A DNA stretch of 45,375 nucleotides from JANMDR01 sp031409495. Lineage in GTDB: Bacteria; Pseudomonadota; Gammaproteobacteria; Burkholderiales; Usitatibacteraceae. The DNA is taken from NCBI GenBank assembly GCA_031409495.1, contig JANNXI010000189.1:1-45375 (forward strand), given 5' to 3'. A model generated the notes under the pieces. The model ran no database searches. It saw nothing but the letters and a program-made list of their open reading frames with translations, and was not told the DNA's origin. Made by a program: the position numbers and the translations under genes. Numbering within the stretch: position 1 is the first letter of the stretch; each line of letters starts with the position of its first letter. Shown here piece by piece: positions 16,982 to 24,905 of this stretch.

Positions 16982-18043
16982 ATGCAGGAAGCAACACCAC
17001 ATCAAGCCAGTGCGAAAGCGAAACCTTTCGAACATTTAACCCCTGATGTGGTGTTACGGGCAGCTGAACAATGCGGCTTTACGGTGGATGGTCGCTTGCA
17101 GGCGCTTAATAGTTTCGAAAATCGGGTGTATCAAATTGGCCTTGAATCTGAAGCGCGTGAACCGCATTTGATCAGGCAAAAAATTGTCGCTAAGTTTTAT
17201 CGACCAAACCGCTGGAGTGACGCGCAAATAGGGGAAGAACATCGCTTTAGCCAGCAGTTACAGGCCGAAGAAATTCCGGTTGTTGCACCCTTGGTTTTCA
17301 ACAATATTGCCCTGCGCACGGTCGATGATTTTCGTTTTGCGCTCTACCCCCACCAGCGTGGCCGCGCGGCGGAGTTTGACCAAAAAATAACGCGGCAATG
17401 GATGGGCCGATTCATCGGCAGGATCCACGCTGTCGGCAAGCGCGAAACCTTTGCGCATCGGCCCGTGATTAGCATTGCAACAATGGCTGAAGAGCCCCGT
17501 AATTACTTGCTTTCCAGCCTATTGATACCAGCAGATATTCGCCCTGCCTGGGAAGCTGCAAGCGCATTAGCGGTAGAAGGGGCAGCCCGTTGTTTTGACC
17601 GTGCGGGAGATGTGGCGCAAATCCGTTTGCATGGCGATTGCCACGCGGGCAATGTGCTGTGGCTGCCGGAGGAAATGGCCGTTGGTAGCGGCCAGCAGGC
17701 AGGCCCCTATTTTGTCGATTTCGATGACTCTCGCCAAGGCCCTGCCCTGCAAGACTTATGGATGCTGCTATCCGGCGACCGCGCCAATATGCAATCACAG
17801 TTGCTCGACATAATAGAAGGTTACGAAGATTTCTGCGAATTTAATACCGATGAACTGCCATTACTAGAAGGCCTGCGCACCCTGCGCCTGCTGCACTACA
17901 GCGCGTGGCTGGCGCAACGATGGGAAGACCCCGCGTTTCCCTTAGCGTTTCCGTGGTTTAACACCACGCGATATTGGCAGGATCGGATTTTAGAATTGCG
18001 GGAGCAGATAGCGTTGATGGATGAAGCGCCACTGCGCGTTTAA
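16982..18043 (+). CDS. srkA: Serine/threonine protein kinase SrkA (RdoA/YihE) family
   Basis: 353 residues. The APH/choline-kinase-like catalytic loop R-L-H-G-D-C-H-A-G-N is followed by the metal-binding Y-F-V-D-F-D-D-S-R-Q-G-P-A-L-Q-D-L-W, both typical of SrkA. The N-terminal NSFENRVYQIGLE is the glycine-poor nucleotide loop seen in YihE, and IVAKFYRPNRW holds the conserved Lys. In E. coli SrkA protects cells from stress-induced death. It follows DUF1993 after five bases. Confidence 0.9.
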   Translation: MQEATPHQASAKAKPFEHLTPDVVLRAAEQCGFTVDGRLQALNSFENRVYQIGLESEAREPHLIRQKIVAKFYRPNRWSDAQIGEEHRFSQQLQAEEIPVVAPLVFNNIALRTVDDFRFALYPHQRGRAAEFDQKITRQWMGRFIGRIHAVGKRETFAHRPVISIATMAEEPRNYLLSSLLIPADIRPAWEAASALAVEGAARCFDRAGDVAQIRLHGDCHAGNVLWLPEEMAVGSGQQAGPYFVDFDDSRQGPALQDLWMLLSGDRANMQSQLLDIIEGYEDFCEFNTDELPLLEGLRTLRLLHYSAWLAQRWEDPAFPLAFPWFNTTRYWQDRILELREQIALMDEAPLRV

Positions 18044-18104
18044 TCAGCGGCGGCATCAAAAAGCAGCCCGCCAATCCTTTCGGATTGCTAAAACTTGACT
18101 GAAA

Positions 18105-18125
18105 GTAATTTAAGCTTTAAATTAC
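18105..18125. promoter_or_regulatory. Candidate operator of the AbrB/PIN toxin-antitoxin operon
   Basis: GTAATTTAA (18105-18113), spacer GCT, and TTAAATTAC (18117-18125) form a perfect 9-bp inverted repeat, about 28 bases before the antitoxin ATG. A further ATTACTTTT follows and repeats the half-site on the other strand. AbrB-type antitoxins commonly repress their own operon by binding such palindromes; binding here is inferred. Confidence 0.5.
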
Positions 18126-18152
18126 CATTACTTTTTGATAAAGGTGCAAAAC

Positions 18153-18422
18153 ATGAACACGATGACGTTAACTGCCAAAGGCCAATTCACGTTTAACAAG
18201 CAACTTTTGGAACATATTGGCGTTAAAGCAGGCGATAAAGTGTTGGTCAAAAAACTTCCAGACGGCAGCTTAAAAATCCAAGCGCAACATTCGGCGGTAC
18301 CTATTAGTGCGCTATTGGGATGTATTGAGACTGACCTGCATTTCACGACTGAAGAAATAGATGCTGCGATCCAAGAGGGCTACGCACTCAATGGTGCAGC
18401 TGGTTTGGGCGATGCGCAGTGA
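18153..18422 (+). CDS. AbrB/SpoVT-type antitoxin
   Basis: 89 residues from ATG 18153 with AAGGTG upstream; an in-frame TTG at 18135 is rejected. The N-terminal 45 residues (MTLTAKGQFTFNKQLLEHIGVKAGDKVLVKK) form the swapped-hairpin AbrB DNA-binding domain. The C-terminal tail (SALLGCIETDLHFTTEEIDAAIQEGYA) would wrap the toxin. The stop overlaps the toxin GTG as GTGA, a classic toxin-antitoxin coupling. It likely represses its own operon through the palindrome at 18105-18125. Confidence 0.85.
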   Translation: MNTMTLTAKGQFTFNKQLLEHIGVKAGDKVLVKKLPDGSLKIQAQHSAVPISALLGCIETDLHFTTEEIDAAIQEGYALNGAAGLGDAQ

Positions 18423-18829
18423 GGGCAATTGTTGACACCAACATATTGGTGCGAGGCGTATTAAAATCGCCAGCCGACAAAGTCCAAAATGACGCGGTAG
18501 CAAAGTTATTTGAAACTGCCACCGAGATCATCATTCCGACCCACGTGTTTTGTGAGCTGGTATGGGTATTAACATCGCTCTACAAACTAAAAACTGAGCA
18601 AATACAATCAGTTATCGAACTATTTTTAGCCAGCGAAACTAAAATAATCATTCACGAAGATGAGGTGGCGGCTGGCTTAGCGATGATGCAGCGCGGTGGC
18701 GATTTTGCCGATGGCGTCATTGCCTATACTGGCAGTCAAATGGTTCGCAGCGGCACAGTTTTTGTATCGTTCGATAAAAAAGCAGTGAGGCTTTTAGCCG
18801 AGCAAGGCGTGGCCAGCATTATCTTGTAG
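18419..18829 (+). CDS. PIN-domain toxin (VapC-like ribonuclease)
   Basis: 136 residues starting at GTG, with 4 bases overlapping the antitoxin stop. The PIN acidic residues are visible: D in AIVDTNILVRG, E in FCELVWVL, D in GGDFADGVIAY and D in FVSFDKKAV. These coordinate Mg for RNA cleavage. Length fits the family. It is immediately downstream of the AbrB antitoxin. The RNA target is unknown. Confidence 0.88.
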   Translation: MRAIVDTNILVRGVLKSPADKVQNDAVAKLFETATEIIIPTHVFCELVWVLTSLYKLKTEQIQSVIELFLASETKIIIHEDEVAAGLAMMQRGGDFADGVIAYTGSQMVRSGTVFVSFDKKAVRLLAEQGVASIIL

Positions 18830-18875
18830 CGACAGCGGTGCCGTTTGCGCCTATCTGACGCATGCATAAACTGCG

Positions 18876-18904
18876 TGAAAACGCCCTATTATAGGGCATC
18901 TTCA
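18876..18904. repeat. Copy of the 29-bp dispersed palindrome
   Basis: Left arm TGAAAACGCCCTA (11 of 13), centre TTA, right arm TAGGGCATCTTCA (13 of 13). It lies between the convergent PIN toxin gene and the ABC ATPase gene, 17 bases past the latter's stop, where it could act as a 3' hairpin for either. Confidence 0.85.
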
Positions 18905-18921
18905 GGCAACTACTATAACCG

Positions 18922-20631
18922 CTAAGCGGCAACCCCTTCTTGCCAGCCCTTCGGTATTGAACCCAACAATTTGCGGGTATATTCTTGCTGCGGATTTAAA
19001 TAGATATCATCCGAGTTGGCGATTTCAATTACATCACCTTCGCTCATTACCATGACTTGATCGGAGATGTATTTGACCACTGCAAGATCATGCGAAATGA
19101 AGATGTAGCTCATCTTAAATTCGTCTTGCAAGTCTTGCAGCAGGTTTAGCACTTGCGCTTGCACCGATACGTCAAGGGCGGATACGGACTCATCGCAAAT
19201 TAGTACGTCTGGCTTCATGGTTAGGCAGCGCGCAATCGCGATTCGCTGGCGCTGGCCGCCGGAGAATTCGTGCGGATATTTGTAGAAACTTACTTCGGGC
19301 AGGCTTACCCGCTTTAATAATGCCATTGCGGTGGCTACACGCTCTTGGTCGTTTGCACCAATTTTGTGAATGCGCATCGGCTCTAATAAAATTTGGCCAA
19401 CGGTATAGCGCGGGTTGAGCGATGCATAGGGATTTTGAAATACGATTTGAATACGGCGTTTGTAAGCTTTAAATTCATTTTCGCTCAAACTCAATAAATC
19501 TTTGCCTTCAAACAGTACTTTTCCGCCCGTGGCTGCATGCAGGCGCATCAGCGTTAATCCAACCGTTGTTTTGCCGGAGCCTGATTCGCCCACTAAGCCT
19601 AAAGTTTTGCCTTTCATCAATTTAAAAGATGCGTCTTTAACGGCGGTAACTTCCTTCTTTTTGAATAAACCGTCTTTTAAAAAGAAGGCTTTTTTCAGGT
19701 TTTTCACTTCTAAAATTACTTGGTCTTCCGGCATGAAGCCGCGCTTGCGCTGGTCGGTATTGATTGCGGGCAGCGTGCCGCCTTTTAAAAAATCTTCAAT
19801 CACGGGCAAGCGAATTGGCCGGCTATCCACATTGGGGCGACAAGCCAAGAGCGCTTTGGTATAAGGGTGTGCGGGCGCTTCAAAAATTTGTTTGGCTGAG
19901 CCTGATTCTTTAATTTCACCAGATTGCATCACCACCACGCTATCCGCAATTTCGCCTACCACGGCTAAATCATGGGTGATAAACAGCACGCTCATTTTGT
20001 GGCTAACTTGCAGCTTGGCAATGAGATCGAGAATTTGCTTTTGGATCGTAACGTCGAGCGCCGTAGTTGGCTCATCGGCAATCAATAGTTTTGGCTCACA
20101 TGCGATAGCCATGGCGATCATGACGCGCTGTTGCTGGCCGCCCGATAATTCATGCGGAAAGCTCTTCATGCGCTGTATTGGCATCGGAATGCCTACCTCA
20201 TCCATTAGCGCGCAAGCACGGTCAAGCGCTTGCTTGGTGCTCATGCCCATGTGTAGGCGCAGCACTTCGGCAATTTGCGAACCCACGGTAAATACTGGGT
20301 TAAGGGACGACATCGGTTCTTGAAAAATAACCGAAATTTCTTTACCGCGAATCGCGCGCAAGTTTGCGTCAGGTAGTTTTAATAAATCGCGGGGTGCGCC
20401 GTTACCGTAGTACAAAATTTCGCTTTTTGGTGCCAAGATGGCCGTTTCACGCGGCAATAGCCCCACTATAGACATGGCGGACACCGATTTACCGGAGCCT
20501 GATTCGCCCACCAAAGCGACGGTGGAATTTGTGGGCACATTAAAGCTGACGCCTTTGACGGCTTCAAAAATTTTGCCGCCGTCTAAGCGAAATTTTACGT
20601 CTAAGTTTTTAACTTCTAATAGGTTTGACAT
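18922..20631 (-). CDS. Peptide ABC transporter, fused double ATP-binding protein (DppD-DppF / YejF-like)
   Basis: 569 residues carrying two complete nucleotide-binding domains. Domain 1 has Walker A GESGSGKS (near 40), signature LSGGQQQR and Walker B LLIADEPTTALD. Domain 2, from about 300, has GESGSGKTT, FSGGQRQR and VLICDESVSALD. Both have the oligopeptide-type ending (HPYTKALLACRPN in domain 1; QEYTRKLLGSIP in domain 2). It is the last gene of the minus-strand locus and energises uptake through the two permeases. Confidence 0.93.
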   Translation of the reverse strand: MSNLLEVKNLDVKFRLDGGKIFEAVKGVSFNVPTNSTVALVGESGSGKSVSAMSIVGLLPRETAILAPKSEILYYGNGAPRDLLKLPDANLRAIRGKEISVIFQEPMSSLNPVFTVGSQIAEVLRLHMGMSTKQALDRACALMDEVGIPMPIQRMKSFPHELSGGQQQRVMIAMAIACEPKLLIADEPTTALDVTIQKQILDLIAKLQVSHKMSVLFITHDLAVVGEIADSVVVMQSGEIKESGSAKQIFEAPAHPYTKALLACRPNVDSRPIRLPVIEDFLKGGTLPAINTDQRKRGFMPEDQVILEVKNLKKAFFLKDGLFKKKEVTAVKDASFKLMKGKTLGLVGESGSGKTTVGLTLMRLHAATGGKVLFEGKDLLSLSENEFKAYKRRIQIVFQNPYASLNPRYTVGQILLEPMRIHKIGANDQERVATAMALLKRVSLPEVSFYKYPHEFSGGQRQRIAIARCLTMKPDVLICDESVSALDVSVQAQVLNLLQDLQDEFKMSYIFISHDLAVVKYISDQVMVMSEGDVIEIANSDDIYLNPQQEYTRKLLGSIPKGWQEGVAA

Positions 20632-20669
20632 GGCCGTATTTTCCTTTTGGCGTTCTGGTGGTGGCTGAA

Positions 20670-21725
20670 TTATTTCAACTTTGGATCAAGTGCATCGCGC
20701 AGACTATCGGTCAGCAGCGAAAATGCCGTGACCAACACCGCCATTGAAAGTCCTGCCGCCGCCAGCTGCCACCACTTACCAATCACCAATTCACTTTGCG
20801 CTTCAGCCAACATGGTTCCCCATGAAACTTGATCTACAGGCACGCCCAAACCGAGGAAAGACAAAATAACTTCAGCCTTAATGAACTGCACCACATGCTG
20901 CGATAACTGCACTAACATTACGTGGCTCACATTTGGCAAAATATGACCAAACATGCGCGAACTATGAGACGCACCAATAGCTTCAGCTGCGCGCACGTAC
21001 TCGCGCGAGGAATGCTTGATGTATTCTGCGCGCACCAATCGGTAAATACCGGTCCAGCCAGTAAGCCCTAAAATGGCAATGATGGTGAGTAGCCCCCCTT
21101 TGAAAACGGCCGCAAACGCTAGGATGAGCAAAATATAGGGGATAGACGTGAAGATGTTATAAAACCATTCGAGCGTATCGCCCACTTTACCGCCCAAATA
21201 ACCTGAAAGCGCGCCCAAAATGGTGCCAATTGCGGTGGCGAACAACGCGGCAACAAGGCCTACAAAGATCGATATTTCGGCACCCTTCACGGCTTTTTGC
21301 AACACGTCGCGACCCCATTTGTCGCCACCAAAAGGCAAGGTTTCGGAGCGTGTTACTTCGGTTGTTTTTATCAGTTTGGTGCGCTCTTCCCATTCTTTAT
21401 AGCGTGGTGCTAAGGGATCAATATCAGAAATATCTACAACTGGTACGGTGCTTTTAGCAGCAACAGTGCTTCTAGCGGCTTCTAAGTTTTCAGCTCCCGC
21501 CATGAAAGAGGGATTAGCGTACGACACGCCCACTTCTTTCGACCAATTTTTAGCCACTAATCCGGTGGCCGAACTGATGATCAAGAGCAAAAATAACGCT
21601 ACGACAATCAGCGCAATCATGCCAACTTTATCCCGCTTTAGACGTCGCCATGCGAGGGTCCACAATCCGGGCGATGGCTGGTGCATCGGTGCAGCTACTG
21701 TTGAATTTAAGGTTGCTGATGACAT
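20670..21725 (-). CDS. Peptide ABC transporter permease (OppC/DppC/YejE-like)
   Basis: 351 residues from ATG 21725, preceded by AGGAGAG; an upstream TTG frame start would place this site inside the gene. The N-terminal LAWRRLKRDKVGMIALIVVALFLLLI matches OppC N-termini with TM1. A periplasmic loop of over 100 residues follows, then five TM helices with the EAA motif (YVRAAEAIGASHSSRMFGHILPN) that docks the ATPase. The long first loop resembles YejE. It is 38 bases upstream of the ATPase gene. Confidence 0.92.
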   Translation of the reverse strand: MSSATLNSTVAAPMHQPSPGLWTLAWRRLKRDKVGMIALIVVALFLLLIISSATGLVAKNWSKEVGVSYANPSFMAGAENLEAARSTVAAKSTVPVVDISDIDPLAPRYKEWEERTKLIKTTEVTRSETLPFGGDKWGRDVLQKAVKGAEISIFVGLVAALFATAIGTILGALSGYLGGKVGDTLEWFYNIFTSIPYILLILAFAAVFKGGLLTIIAILGLTGWTGIYRLVRAEYIKHSSREYVRAAEAIGASHSSRMFGHILPNVSHVMLVQLSQHVVQFIKAEVILSFLGLGVPVDQVSWGTMLAEAQSELVIGKWWQLAAAGLSMAVLVTAFSLLTDSLRDALDPKLK

Positions 21726-21755
21726 GAAACTCTCCTGCAATTGATTATCTTGAGT

Positions 21756-21790
21756 GCTTGAAGATGCCCTGTTTTAGGGCATCTTCAAGC
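21756..21790. repeat. Copy of the 29-bp dispersed palindrome with extended arms
   Basis: GCTTGAAGATGCCCT (21756-21770), centre GTTTT, AGGGCATCTTCAAGC (21776-21790): a perfect 15-bp stem. The family core is 21759-21787. It lies between the two permease genes, so a hairpin would form inside the polycistronic message and could set the ratio or stability of the segments. Confidence 0.88.
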
Positions 21791-21816
21791 ATATGATTTA
21801 TAGTTTGTTCGGACGC

Positions 21817-22755
21817 TTATTTAAACGTCACGCGCGGATCGACCAGCTTGTAGCCAATATCGACGAGCAAGTTTATTAGCATGGTGACCATTGCCAAATA
21901 AACGGTAGCGGCTTTAATCACAGGGAAGTCGGAACGATTAACAGCGGTTAAAATCTCGCGGCCTAGGCCCGGAATTGAGAAGAATTGCTCAAGCAAAAAC
22001 GAACCTACAAAAATGCCCGGCAATGCGATGCCGACGTTGGTTAAAATTTGGATCATGGCGTTGCGCAGCACATGCTTTAACATCACGGTTTTTTCAGATA
22101 AACCCTTGGCGCGCGCGGTGCGCACATAGTCATTATTGACTTCATCTAAGAAGAAGCTGCGGTACAGCCGCAACGCTGGTGCCAAGCCAACAAATACAGC
22201 CAGCATGATCGGCAATGGGGCGTAGGTGATCAGGTTTTTCCAAAAGCTATCGCTCCAGCCTTGTACCGGAAAAATACCGTATACAAATCCAAACAAATAT
22301 TGGAACACGATGATGTAGACCAAGAAGCTAATCGACATAGCCGCTGTACAGATCATCATAATCATACGGTCAGTCAAGGTGCCACGAACATAGGCAACGC
22401 CAACGGCTAAAATCACGCCGATGACCGTTTCAAGCACCAACACGGGAATCATGATGGTGAGCGTGGGGCCAAGCCTGGTTTTAAAAATCTCAGAAACAAG
22501 CTCGTTGGTGGCCCAAGACCGCCCAAAATCAAACGTGACGATTTGCTTTACGAATATCCACAGCTGAATGTAATAAGGCTGATCGACGCCCAACTGCTTA
22601 CGGATATTTGCGATTTGTTCAGGGTTGGTAATTTTGCCTGCCAACACCAGGGCGGGGTCACCACCAAACAAATTGAACAGCACAAAGATGAGTAGCACCA
22701 CACCAGCTAAAGTGGGGATCATCTGCCAGAGTCGTCTGAGGATATAAGCGGTCAT
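21817..22755 (-). CDS. Peptide ABC transporter permease (OppB/DppB/YejB-like)
   Basis: 312 residues. MTAYILRRLWQMIPTLAGVVLLIFVLF is the standard OppB-type N-terminus with TM1. Six TM segments are visible. The EAA loop reads YVRTARAKGLSEKTVMLKHVLRNA, then IPGIFVGSFLLEQFFSIPGLG. It pairs with the OppC-like permease to form the transmembrane channel. It is downstream of the four binding-protein genes, after a 155-base gap that contains a poly-C tract and a hairpin. Confidence 0.93.
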   Translation of the reverse strand: MTAYILRRLWQMIPTLAGVVLLIFVLFNLFGGDPALVLAGKITNPEQIANIRKQLGVDQPYYIQLWIFVKQIVTFDFGRSWATNELVSEIFKTRLGPTLTIMIPVLVLETVIGVILAVGVAYVRGTLTDRMIMMICTAAMSISFLVYIIVFQYLFGFVYGIFPVQGWSDSFWKNLITYAPLPIMLAVFVGLAPALRLYRSFFLDEVNNDYVRTARAKGLSEKTVMLKHVLRNAMIQILTNVGIALPGIFVGSFLLEQFFSIPGLGREILTAVNRSDFPVIKAATVYLAMVTMLINLLVDIGYKLVDPRVTFK

Positions 22756-22839
22756 TACACTTCCTTCCGTTCTTTTTAAAATTCAGGTGCTGCAAAATTG
22801 GTGTTGCGCGTGATTTGTTACTCTGTAGATTTAGTGCCG

Positions 22840-22881
22840 CCCCCCCCCCTCCCCAGCCTCTCTCCCTCGAAGGGAGAGAGG
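22840..22881. repeat. Ten-C homopolymer and adjacent 11-bp hairpin between binding-protein and permease genes
   Basis: A run of ten C (22840-22849), T, then CCCC. It is followed by CCTCTCTCCCT (22857-22867), loop CGA, AGGGAGAGAGG (22871-22881), a perfect stem. The C run could slip during replication. The hairpin lies downstream of the fourth binding-protein gene on the minus strand and may limit read-through into the permeases. No T run, so not a standard terminator. Confidence 0.6.
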
Positions 22882-22910
22882 TGGAAAGCGGGTGTCAGCG
22901 GATCGTGCTG

Positions 22911-24773
22911 TTACTGTGCCATATTGGCTTGCTGTAGCTGCGTGTCAATATCTAAATATCTAAAGCTGGTGAAATAAATCGGATGTTTTTTGTAGCCTAG
23001 CACCCACGGGTTAATTAGGTGGGTAAAGTTGCGCTGCACGCCGAAACGCCACGGCGCGTAGGTAACCACTAAGCGGTTCATTTCGCGATAAATTTTGTTG
23101 CGTTCAATGCCATCTGGCAAGCGCAGAGACTGGGTATAAAGCGCGTCGTAAGCCGGCAGCTTAAAACGAGCATCGTTTGAAATATCGGTGTTTGGGCCGT
23201 AGAGTAACTGCAAAAAATTTTGCGCATCGGGATAATCGGCAACCCAGGCTAATTCCGAAATCATATATTTGCCCACTTTGCGGTCTTTGAGTAAATCCGC
23301 AAATTGCACCGCAATGGCTTCCATTTTTAGGCCTACCGTGGCTAAATTTTTTACCCATAGCTCAGCTAACTGGCGCTTTTCGTTTTCGTTGGATGAATAC
23401 TTAAACTCCAAGACTAGCTTTTTACCTTCCGGCGTCTCTCGAAAGCCATCGCCATCTTTGTCTAAGTAGCCGTATAAATCCAGTAGCGCTTTGGCTTTTG
23501 GCGGGTTAAATTCTTGCTCGTCGGCTTTAAAGGTGGGGTCATAACCCACCACGCCGTTGGGCGCCGGGCTGTTTATAGCTACCGCTTGACCCCGGCGCAC
23601 TATATTGATTTCTTGTTCACGGTCATGGGCCATAATCATGGCGCGGCGCAGGGCTAAGTTTTCTGGCTTGTAGCCACCCACCACGGGGCTGTCCATGTTA
23701 AACGTCACGTAGGTAATTTCAGGCTGCATGTCTCTAAATGGCTTGACATCACGCGCCTGCAATTTTGGCGTTAACTTACCGTTTACCAGCACTTGCGTCA
23801 TGTACGCAAAAGGCGTTTCTTCCAATAAATCGTGCTCTTTATTCATGAAGGCCAAAAAGCGTGGCTGCTCTTCTTCAATCGGGTAAATTACGACACGATC
23901 CAGCAATGGCAAGGTTTTGCCACCTAATCGCTTCACAGCTTCCATGTCCCACGGATCATTTTTATCCGCGAATTCGGTATTGAGTCTGTGGCCGCGATAA
24001 TCAGGATTACGTTCCAACACAATTTTTGAGCGACGCACCCACTCTTTCAATACAAACGGCCCCGTGCCTACGGGATGTGCCATCGTGTCCTCTTTATAAG
24101 CCTCAATCACCTCACGCGCTACGGGCGCAACATTTGGCATGGCGAAAAAATAAATAAAGTTGTAGTCAGGTGCTTTTAGCTTGAAGCTTATGGTGTAGCG
24201 GTCAAGCACTTTTACGCCTTCAATTGGCGCATCGTAATCAAACTTACCAGATTTTTTGGCGGCTTCGGTAAATTCGTCTAGACCTAGAATTTTGTCTTCA
24301 AACAGCCAAGAATAGGGGCTGCGCACCGCTGGATCACGAAAGCGCTTAATCGCGTATTCCATATCTTTAGCGACTAGCTCGCGCTTTACGCCTTTAAAAA
24401 CGGGATCGGCTTGAAAATAAATACCGGGCTTGATGCGAAAAGTAAAGCGCGTGGCTTCCTCTTCTGCCTTGGGCACTTCTTGGACAACTTGGGGCGCGAG
24501 ACGTAGCGGGCGTGCTAACCAATCATAGGTCAGCAGCGATTCAAAAATATTCTCGGCAATGCCAACAGAATAACGGTCTTCCATTTTTTGCGGATCAAAA
24601 CCAGTTTCAGCGGCGCGGAAGGCTAAGGTAAAGGTTTTTTTAGGGGCGTTGGCAGCGGCTTGCACCTCGGCCAACGGTGCGCACGCAAGAGCGATGACGA
24701 AGCCTGTGACCCATAGAATCGAACCTGTGTTGTTAAAATTCTTCAAAACCGCCCTTGAAAATTGGTGTTGCAC
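22911..24773 (-). CDS. Family-5 extracellular solute-binding protein (paralogue 4 of 4)
   Basis: 620 residues from a GTG start. A hydrophobic export segment (ILWVTGFVIALACAPLAEVQA) ends near residue 40. The mature protein has the SBP_bac_5 layout: AETGFDPQKMEDRYSVGIAENIF, LLTYDWLARPLRLAPQVV, AHPVGTGPFVLKEWVRRSKIVL, FNMDSPVVGGYKPENLALRRAM and the C-terminal ADYPDAQNFLQLLYGPN. It binds peptides or similar ligands in the periplasm and hands them to the permeases downstream. It is similar throughout to the three upstream paralogues. Confidence 0.92.
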   Translation of the reverse strand: MQHQFSRAVLKNFNNTGSILWVTGFVIALACAPLAEVQAAANAPKKTFTLAFRAAETGFDPQKMEDRYSVGIAENIFESLLTYDWLARPLRLAPQVVQEVPKAEEEATRFTFRIKPGIYFQADPVFKGVKRELVAKDMEYAIKRFRDPAVRSPYSWLFEDKILGLDEFTEAAKKSGKFDYDAPIEGVKVLDRYTISFKLKAPDYNFIYFFAMPNVAPVAREVIEAYKEDTMAHPVGTGPFVLKEWVRRSKIVLERNPDYRGHRLNTEFADKNDPWDMEAVKRLGGKTLPLLDRVVIYPIEEEQPRFLAFMNKEHDLLEETPFAYMTQVLVNGKLTPKLQARDVKPFRDMQPEITYVTFNMDSPVVGGYKPENLALRRAMIMAHDREQEINIVRRGQAVAINSPAPNGVVGYDPTFKADEQEFNPPKAKALLDLYGYLDKDGDGFRETPEGKKLVLEFKYSSNENEKRQLAELWVKNLATVGLKMEAIAVQFADLLKDRKVGKYMISELAWVADYPDAQNFLQLLYGPNTDISNDARFKLPAYDALYTQSLRLPDGIERNKIYREMNRLVVTYAPWRFGVQRNFTHLINPWVLGYKKHPIYFTSFRYLDIDTQLQQANMAQ

Positions 24774-24848
24774 TGCACAATAAGCATGCCTTCAGTATAA
24801 CCCGTAACGCCTCACATTTACACCTGTAGAAAACTGGTATCAATGGCC

Positions 24849-24877
24849 TGAAGATGCCCTATTTTAGCGCATCTTCA
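24849..24877. repeat. Copy of the 29-bp dispersed palindrome
   Basis: Left arm TGAAGATGCCCTA is a perfect match, centre TTT, right arm TAGCGCATCTTCA has one mismatch. It lies between binding-protein genes 3 and 4, in a 132-base gap, about 29 bases after the stop of gene 3 on the minus strand. Confidence 0.88.
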
Positions 24878-24905
24878 GCCACTATTTTGCACATATATGG
24901 GGCAC

